A stretch of 10,334 nucleotides of DNA, taken from the NCBI GenBank assembly GCA_004555735.1, contig SFHH01000064.1:1-10334 (forward strand), in the 5' to 3' direction. The notes beneath the pieces are model-generated. The model was not told the origin of the DNA. It did no database searches and was given only the letters and a program-made list of their open reading frames with translations. Both the position numbers and the translations under genes were made by a program. Position 1 is the first letter of the stretch. Each line of letters starts with the position of its first letter. Positions 6,180 through 10,334 of this stretch are shown here, piece by piece. The stretch is from Acidaminococcus fermentans. GTDB lineage: Bacteria; Bacillota_C; Negativicutes; Acidaminococcales; Acidaminococcaceae.

Positions 6180-6195
6180 GCGGAAGGTGCAGAAC

Positions 6196-6981
6196 ATGAT
6201 CCTGGATATCCTAGCAGAAGCCACCCGGCAGCGGGTGGAAAAACAGAAAAAGGAAAAGGATCCCTTCACCCTCCGGCGGGAAGCAGAAGCCCTGCCCCGG
6301 GAACGGTCCGGCTGCTTCCGGAAGGTTCTGGAAAATCCTGGACTGAACTTCATTACCGAAGTGAAGAAAGCATCGCCTTCCAAAGGGCTCATCGCCCCGG
6401 ATTTCCCCTATATGGCCATTGCCCGGCAGTATGAAGCCCTGGGAGCCGCCGCCATTTCCGTCCTGACGGAAACGGATTATTTCCTGGGCAGCGACCGGTA
6501 TCTCCGGGAAATCCGCCAGGCGGTGGCAACGCCCCTGCTCCGGAAGGACTTCACCATCGATGAATATATGGTGTACCAGGCCAGGACCCTGGGGGCCGAT
6601 GCCATCCTGCTGATCGCTGCCATCCTCAGCGACAGCCAGCTGGAGGAATACCGGCTGATAGCAGAAAGCCTGGGTATGGATGCCCTGGTAGAAGCCCATG
6701 ATGAAGAAGAAGTGGAACGGGTTCTTCGGTCCGGGGCACGGGTCATCGGGGTGAACAATCGGAACCTGAAGGATTTCACCGTGGACATCGGCAACAGTCT
6801 CCGGCTCCGATCCCTGGTACCAGCGGATATCCCTTTTGTGGCAGAAAGCGGCATCAGAAGCCGGCAGCAGACTGCAGCTCTGGAACAGGCGGGAGTCAAC
6901 GGGGTGCTGATCGGGGAAACCTTGATGCGGAGCTCGGATATGAAAGCTGCCCTGGCGGAACTGCGGGGTGAGATCCTGTGA
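6196..6981 (+). CDS. trpC: Indole-3-glycerol phosphate synthase
   Basis: TrpC closes the ring of carboxyphenylaminodeoxyribulose phosphate to give indole-3-glycerol phosphate. The 261-residue single-domain (beta/alpha)8 enzyme starts MILDILAEATRQRVE, as usual for the family. Conserved pieces are EVKKASPSKG (55-64, with the catalytic lysine K57), LRKDF (115-119, K117), LVEAHDEEE (E166), GVNNRNL (185-191), AESGI (216-220) and GVLIGE (236-241). An earlier in-frame ATG at 6121 lies inside trpD and would add a non-homologous tail, so the start at 6196, with a GGAAGG site before it, is preferred. It is separate from trpF, unlike the E. coli fusion. Its stop overlaps the GTG start of trpF in the sequence GTGA, which suggests translational coupling. 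Confidence 0.97.
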   Translation: MILDILAEATRQRVEKQKKEKDPFTLRREAEALPRERSGCFRKVLENPGLNFITEVKKASPSKGLIAPDFPYMAIARQYEALGAAAISVLTETDYFLGSDRYLREIRQAVATPLLRKDFTIDEYMVYQARTLGADAILLIAAILSDSQLEEYRLIAESLGMDALVEAHDEEEVERVLRSGARVIGVNNRNLKDFTVDIGNSLRLRSLVPADIPFVAESGIRSRQQTAALEQAGVNGVLIGETLMRSSDMKAALAELRGEIL

Positions 6982-7604
6982 CGAAAATCAAGCTCTGCGG
7001 GCTCCGGCGGCTGGAAGATGTGACCATGGTGAACCGGGCCAGACCGGACTACGCCGGCTTCGTGTTCGCCCCCGGGAAACGGCAGGTGACGGCGGATCAG
7101 GCGGAAGTCCTCCGCCGGCAACTGGATCCGGCCATTGCCGCGGTGGGGGTCTTTGTGAAGGCTCCTGTGGAAGAAGTGGCGGCCCTGGCCAACCGGGGCA
7201 TCATCCAGCTGATCCAGCTCCATGGGGACGAAGAGGAAGCTTATGTAAAAGAACTCCGATGGCGGACGAAATCTCCTATCATCCGGGTGCTCCGGGTCCG
7301 GGGGCCGGAAAGCCTCCGGGATCTGGATCGGTTTGACTGTGATTATTTCCTGCTGGACACGTTTTCCGGGAACGCTTTTGGCGGGGTGGGACGGACCTTC
7401 GACCACAGCCTGCTCCGGCAGGTCCGGTTCCCCAAACCTTTTTTCTTGGCAGGGGGACTGGATCCGGAAAATGTGAAGGCAGCCATTGAACAGGTGCGGC
7501 CCTACGGGGTGGACACCAGCAGCGGCATCGAGACCGCTGGGATAAAAGACGAAAACAAGATCCGCGCTTTCGTAAGCGCTGTAAGAAAAGAGGAAAAACC
7601 ATGA
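6978..7604 (+). CDS. trpF: Phosphoribosylanthranilate isomerase
   Basis: TrpF carries out the Amadori rearrangement of phosphoribosylanthranilate. The 208-residue protein begins with the family's KLCGLRRLEDV, with the catalytic-type cysteine C7, and uses a GTG start that overlaps the trpC stop by four bases. The acid/base partner D127 lies in LLDT. GFVF, LIQLHGDE, FFLAGGLDPENV and GVDTSSGIE are further signatures. Two motifs deviate from the common forms I know: the loop APGKRQVT has Gly where Ser is frequent, and GGVGRTFDH replaces the usual GGTGxxFDW. Both lie near the substrate phosphate or active site in the family, so they may tune activity; I would not call it inactive. The ATGA overlap with trpB again suggests coupled translation. 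Confidence 0.96.
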   Translation: MTKIKLCGLRRLEDVTMVNRARPDYAGFVFAPGKRQVTADQAEVLRRQLDPAIAAVGVFVKAPVEEVAALANRGIIQLIQLHGDEEEAYVKELRWRTKSPIIRVLRVRGPESLRDLDRFDCDYFLLDTFSGNAFGGVGRTFDHSLLRQVRFPKPFFLAGGLDPENVKAAIEQVRPYGVDTSSGIETAGIKDENKIRAFVSAVRKEEKP

Positions 7605-8785
7605 GCAAAGGAAGATTTGGCAGACACGGCGGCCAGTATGTATCGGAAACCCTGATGAACGCAGTGCTGCAGCTGGAAGAAGCCTACAACCGTTTCAAGG
7701 ACGATCCGGAATTCCTCCAGGAACTCCGGACCCTGTACCATGACTATGCCAACCGGCCCAGCCTGCTGTACTATGCGGAAAAAATGACCAAGGACCTGGG
7801 CGGCGCCAAGATTTACCTGAAACGGGAAGACCTGAACCATACCGGGGCCCACAAGATCAACAATGCCTTGGGACAGTGCCTGCTGGCTAAAAAAATGGGG
7901 AAGAAACGGGTCATCGCGGAAACTGGCGCCGGCCAGCACGGTGTGGCTACGGCTACGGTGGCAGCCTTGATGGGACTGGAATGTGAAGTGTACATGGGCA
8001 AGGAAGACACCATCCGCCAGGCCCTGAACGTGTACCGGATGGAACTCTTGGGAGCCAAAGTGGTCCCTGTGACCACGGGCACTGGCACCCTGAAGGACGC
8101 GGTCAGCGAGGCCATGCGGGATTGGTGCACCAATGTGGAAGACACCTTCTATGTGTTGGGATCCTGCATGGGGCCTCATCCCTATCCCACCATCGTCCGT
8201 GATTTCCAGAAGGTCATCGGGGAAGAAGTGAAGGCCCAAATGCTGGAAAAGGAAGGCCGGCTGCCCGATGTGGTCATGGCCTGCGTAGGGGGCGGCAGCA
8301 ATGCCATCGGCCTGTTCTACGATTTCATCCCGGATAAAGAGGTCCAGCTGATCGGGGTGGAAGCGGCCGGCCGTGGCGTCAACACGGCGGAAACCGCCGC
8401 CACCATCGCCCGGGGGAAACCGGGGATCTTCCACGGGATGGAATCCTATTTCCTCCAGGATGAAGATGGGCAGATCGCCCCGGTGTATTCCATTTCCGCC
8501 GGACTGGATTACCCGGGCATCGGACCGGAACACGCCAATCTGTATGACACCGGCCGGGCCCAGTATGTGCCCATCACTGATGATGAATCCGTGGAGGCTT
8601 TCGAATATCTGTCCCGGACGGAAGGGATCATTCCCGCCATTGAAAGTGCCCATGCCGTGGCCTATGCCATGAAACTGGCACCCACCCTGCCCAAGGACAA
8701 GATCATCGTAGTGAATCTGTCTGGCCGGGGGGACAAGGACGTGGCTGCTATTGCCAGATACAAGGGGGTTGACCTGCATGACTAG
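7601..8785 (+). CDS. trpB: Tryptophan synthase beta subunit
   Basis: TrpB uses pyridoxal phosphate to join indole, channelled from TrpA, with serine to form tryptophan. The 394-residue protein is the standard TrpB1 type. The PLP lysine is K85 in REDLNHTGAHKINNALGQ, and the catalytic glutamate is E107 in AETGAGQHG. The phosphate-binding loop is GGGSNA (229-234). GLDYPGIGPEH (300-310) and NLSGRGDKD (371-379) are intact, consistent with a full allosteric alpha/beta complex. AGAGGA lies upstream of the ATG, within the end of trpF. Its last eight bases overlap the trpA start, so the two subunits should be produced in balance. Nothing in the sequence looks damaged. Confidence 0.98.
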   Translation: MSKGRFGRHGGQYVSETLMNAVLQLEEAYNRFKDDPEFLQELRTLYHDYANRPSLLYYAEKMTKDLGGAKIYLKREDLNHTGAHKINNALGQCLLAKKMGKKRVIAETGAGQHGVATATVAALMGLECEVYMGKEDTIRQALNVYRMELLGAKVVPVTTGTGTLKDAVSEAMRDWCTNVEDTFYVLGSCMGPHPYPTIVRDFQKVIGEEVKAQMLEKEGRLPDVVMACVGGGSNAIGLFYDFIPDKEVQLIGVEAAGRGVNTAETAATIARGKPGIFHGMESYFLQDEDGQIAPVYSISAGLDYPGIGPEHANLYDTGRAQYVPITDDESVEAFEYLSRTEGIIPAIESAHAVAYAMKLAPTLPKDKIIVVNLSGRGDKDVAAIARYKGVDLHD

Positions 8786-9560
8786 GATTACTGATGCATT
8801 CAAGAAACAGGGGAAGCTGTTCATTCCCTTCATTACCGCCGGGGATCCGGACCTGGCCACCACGGAAAAACTGATCTATGCCATGGAAGAAGCGGGGGCC
8901 GGCCTCATTGAAATCGGCATCCCTTTTTCTGATCCTACTGCGGAAGGACCGGTGATCCTGGAGGCGGATACCCGGGCCCTGGCAGCCGGGACCAAAATCA
9001 AGGACATCTTCGCCATGCTGGCCCGGGTCCGGGAAAAGACACAGATCCCCATGGTGTTCCTGACTTATGCGAACCCTATCTTCACCTACGGCCGGGAAAA
9101 ATTCTTCCAGCAGTGCCGGGACGTGAAGATCGACGGAGTCATCGTGCCCGATGTGCCCTATGAAGAAAAGGCTACCATCGCTCCGGAAGCGGAAAAATAC
9201 GGGGTGGAGATCATCTCCATGATCGCCCCCACCTCCCATCAGCGGATCCAGAGCATTGCCAGAGAAGCCCAGGGGTACATTTACCTGGTTTCTTCCCTGG
9301 GGGTCACCGGAGTGCGGAAAGAGATCACCACCAATCTGAAGGAAATCGTGGAGAAGATCCGGGAAGTGTCTGACAGACCCATTGCCGTGGGCTTCGGGAT
9401 CTCTACTCCGGAACAGGCCAAGGAAATGGCGGCAATCAGCGACGGAGCTATCGTGGGCAGCGCCATCGTGAAACTCTGCGCCCAGTACGGCAAAGACTGC
9501 GTGGAGCCAGTGAAGCAGTACGTCAGGGAAATGGCAGAGGCGGTGGAAGAAGCGAAGTGA
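8778..9560 (+). CDS. trpA: Tryptophan synthase alpha subunit
   Basis: TrpA cleaves indole-3-glycerol phosphate to indole and glyceraldehyde 3-phosphate. The 260-residue (beta/alpha)8 protein has FIPFITAGDPD (16-26) and the catalytic glutamate E45 in IEIGIPFSDP. At the position of the second catalytic acid (Asp60 in Salmonella, motif ADGP) it has E56 in TAEGP, a conservative change. I believe related anaerobic Firmicutes also carry it, but could not check. YLVSSLGVTG (169-178), GFGIST and VGSAIV form the phosphate-binding end. The ATG overlaps trpB by eight bases, with AGGGGG 9-10 bases upstream. A TTG at 8751 would extend the protein by nine residues not usual in the family and is less likely. 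It is the last gene of the operon; a terminator follows at 9713. Confidence 0.97.
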   Translation: MTRITDAFKKQGKLFIPFITAGDPDLATTEKLIYAMEEAGAGLIEIGIPFSDPTAEGPVILEADTRALAAGTKIKDIFAMLARVREKTQIPMVFLTYANPIFTYGREKFFQQCRDVKIDGVIVPDVPYEEKATIAPEAEKYGVEIISMIAPTSHQRIQSIAREAQGYIYLVSSLGVTGVRKEITTNLKEIVEKIREVSDRPIAVGFGISTPEQAKEMAAISDGAIVGSAIVKLCAQYGKDCVEPVKQYVREMAEAVEEAK

Positions 9561-9565
9561 TGAGG

Positions 9566-9711
9566 GTCACGAGTCGCGAGCCTTGAGTCGCGGGCTTGTT
9601 GGTGCTGACCGAAGGTCCAGTTTTACAGATATCAGTCGATTTTGTCTCATCATCATATGAAAAAAGAACAAACGGTTTAAACGTCCAGGCTCGCGACCCG
9701 CGGCCCGTGAC
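9566..9711. repeat. Intergenic inverted repeat with GAGTCGCG direct repeats
   Basis: GTCGCGAGCC (9573-9582) is the exact inverted complement of GGCTCGCGAC (9688-9697). Further out, GTCACG (9566-9571) matches CGTGAC (9706-9711) across an 8-base insertion. GAGTCGCG occurs twice (9571 and 9585), 14 bases apart. The ~105 bases between the arms are AT-richer and contain the palindromes TCATATGA (9653-9660) and GTTTAAAC (9675-9682). No credible gene is present. No flanking target-site duplication was seen, so a small transposon-derived element is only a guess. An extragenic repeat or structured 3' end is equally possible. Confidence 0.5.
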
Positions 9712-9712
9712 T

Positions 9713-9750
9713 GGGGGTGTTGCACGCAACGGGCAACACCCCCTTTTCTT
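9713..9750 (+). terminator. Intrinsic terminator of the trp operon
   Basis: GGGGGTGTTGC (9713-9723) pairs perfectly with GCAACACCCCC (9733-9743), followed by TTTTCTT. Inside, an A-G mismatch and two further pairs lead to a CAA loop. It is the first strong terminator after trpA, about 150 bases downstream of its stop codon. It separates the trp operon from the next promoter. It is nearly identical to the hairpin at 109-136. Confidence 0.85.
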
Positions 9751-9780
9751 GATGCATCCAATTCTTTTTTACGGTATAAT
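9749..9780 (+). promoter_or_regulatory. Probable promoter of the LCP gene
   Basis: A perfect TATAAT (9775-9780) lies 52 bases before the start codon. The best -35 candidate, TTGATG (9749-9754), is 20 bases away, which is longer than ideal and overlaps the terminator tail. As at the left end of the window, a T run and TATAATAA follow the same hairpin sequence. Confidence 0.55.
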
Positions 9781-9832
9781 AAAGGAGGGAAAAGAAAAAA
9801 CGACGAAATGTAACGTTTAAAGGAGATCCATC

Positions 9833-10334
9833 ATGCTGGCAAAATATAAAGTGCTCATTGCAGGCATCACAGCTTTTTTGGTAGCTATTGCAGGCTTTTT
9901 CCTCCTGCGTCCGGAAAAACCAGAACGCCCTGCCCAAGTGGCCCAGCTCCATGGTAAACGGAACATCATGGTCTTGGGAGTGGACCGGCGGAGCGGGGAT
10001 ACCGGCCGTTCGGATACCCTTTTTGTCACCATGTTGGATACTTCCCGGAACCAGGCGGCTCTTTTATCAGTGCCCCGGGATACCCTGGTCCCTATTCCCG
10101 GCCACGGCTGGGACAAGGTGAACCATGCCTATGCCTACGGAGGCCAGGAACTGAGCCGGAAGACTCTGGAAAATTTCCTGGGGATCCAGATCAATAACTA
10201 TGTGCTGGTGGATTTCCAGGGATTCATCAAGCTGGTGGATGCCATCGGCGGGGTGGATATCGATGTAGAAGAACCCATGCAGTATACGGATCCTTACGAT
10301 GGGGAAAATGGTCTGGTGATCAATCTCCAGCCGG
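9833..10334 (+). CDS. LCP (LytR-CpsA-Psr) family protein, 5' part
   Basis: LCP proteins attach glycopolymers such as teichoic acids or capsule to peptidoglycan from undecaprenyl-linked precursors, outside the cytoplasmic membrane. The 167 readable codons start MLAKYKVLIAG, with AAAGGAG 7 bases upstream, and continue through the window edge with no stop. A short N-terminal membrane anchor (about 6-25) precedes the catalytic domain. Family motifs are NIMVLGVDRR (D51), GRSDT (R59, D61), SVPRDT (R82, D83), KVNHAYAYGG (95-104) and LVDAIGGVDIDV (134-145). These acidic and arginine residues correspond to those used for magnesium and pyrophosphate binding in characterised LCP enzymes. The missing C-terminal half prevents saying whether an extra LytR_C domain is present. 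It has its own promoter and is separated from the trp operon by a terminator. Confidence 0.95.
   Translation, partial: MLAKYKVLIAGITAFLVAIAGFFLLRPEKPERPAQVAQLHGKRNIMVLGVDRRSGDTGRSDTLFVTMLDTSRNQAALLSVPRDTLVPIPGHGWDKVNHAYAYGGQELSRKTLENFLGIQINNYVLVDFQGFIKLVDAIGGVDIDVEEPMQYTDPYDGENGLVINLQP

Noticed and set aside
6121..6195. Upstream in-frame start for trpC
   Set aside because: It lies inside trpD and adds residues with no family counterpart.
7502..8863. Antisense open frame of 453 codons opposite trpB
   Set aside because: Shadow of a highly conserved gene; no ribosome binding site or protein motif.
9571..9592. GAGTCGCG direct repeats as a CRISPR remnant
   Set aside because: There are only two short copies, 14 bases apart, with no spacer-repeat periodicity and no cas genes.
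9566..9711. Insertion sequence or complete transposon
   Set aside because: No transposase, no target duplication, and the arms are short and interrupted, so only a repeat is reported.
9596..9820. Open frame of 74 codons with TTG start between trpA and the LCP gene
   Set aside because: It crosses the terminator and promoter, lacks a ribosome binding site and has no recognisable content.

Overview
The window looks like a moderately GC-rich, Firmicutes-type chromosome. It has strong Shine-Dalgarno sequences, a T-box riboswitch, an LCP-family cell-wall gene and the classical trpEGDCFBA gene order. Arginine is coded mostly by CGG. I tentatively favour a Negativicutes bacterium of the Acidaminococcaceae kind, but this rests on overall impression and not on a search.

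Region 1 (1-232) is non-coding. It holds an AT-rich palindrome, CGAG-rich short repeats with competing hairpins, a strong terminator-like hairpin and a TATAAT promoter box. Region 2 (233-2618) is a compact four-gene operon: two zinc-ribbon single-pass membrane proteins (one with a C-terminal OB-fold-like domain, one with a bacterial SH3 domain), a membrane-anchored YkuD L,D-transpeptidase and a small GNAT-like acetyltransferase. It looks like an envelope-associated module of unknown specific role.

Region 3 (2619-3093) is the trp control region. It has a sigma-70-type promoter, a T-box leader with a UGG (Trp) specifier, a fully drawable antiterminator/terminator switch and an unexpected second terminator-like hairpin just before trpE. 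Region 4 (3094-9560) is a complete tryptophan operon, trpE-trpG-trpD-trpC-trpF-trpB-trpA, covering every step from chorismate to tryptophan. The genes are separated by 1-16 bases or overlap. The inferred logic is that uncharged tRNA-Trp stabilises the antiterminator and turns the operon on, while TrpE also keeps the LLES motif associated with feedback inhibition by tryptophan.

Region 5 (9561-9832) is a second non-coding stretch. It has GAGTCGCG direct repeats, a long inverted repeat, a terminator hairpin nearly identical to the one at the left end (27 of 28 bases) and another TATAAT promoter. Region 6 (9833 to the edge) is the 5' part of an LCP (LytR-CpsA-Psr) gene.

The coding content is mostly well-known biology. 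The less explained signals are the repeated intergenic module at both ends, the second hairpin before trpE, and the architecture of the zinc-ribbon/transpeptidase operon.
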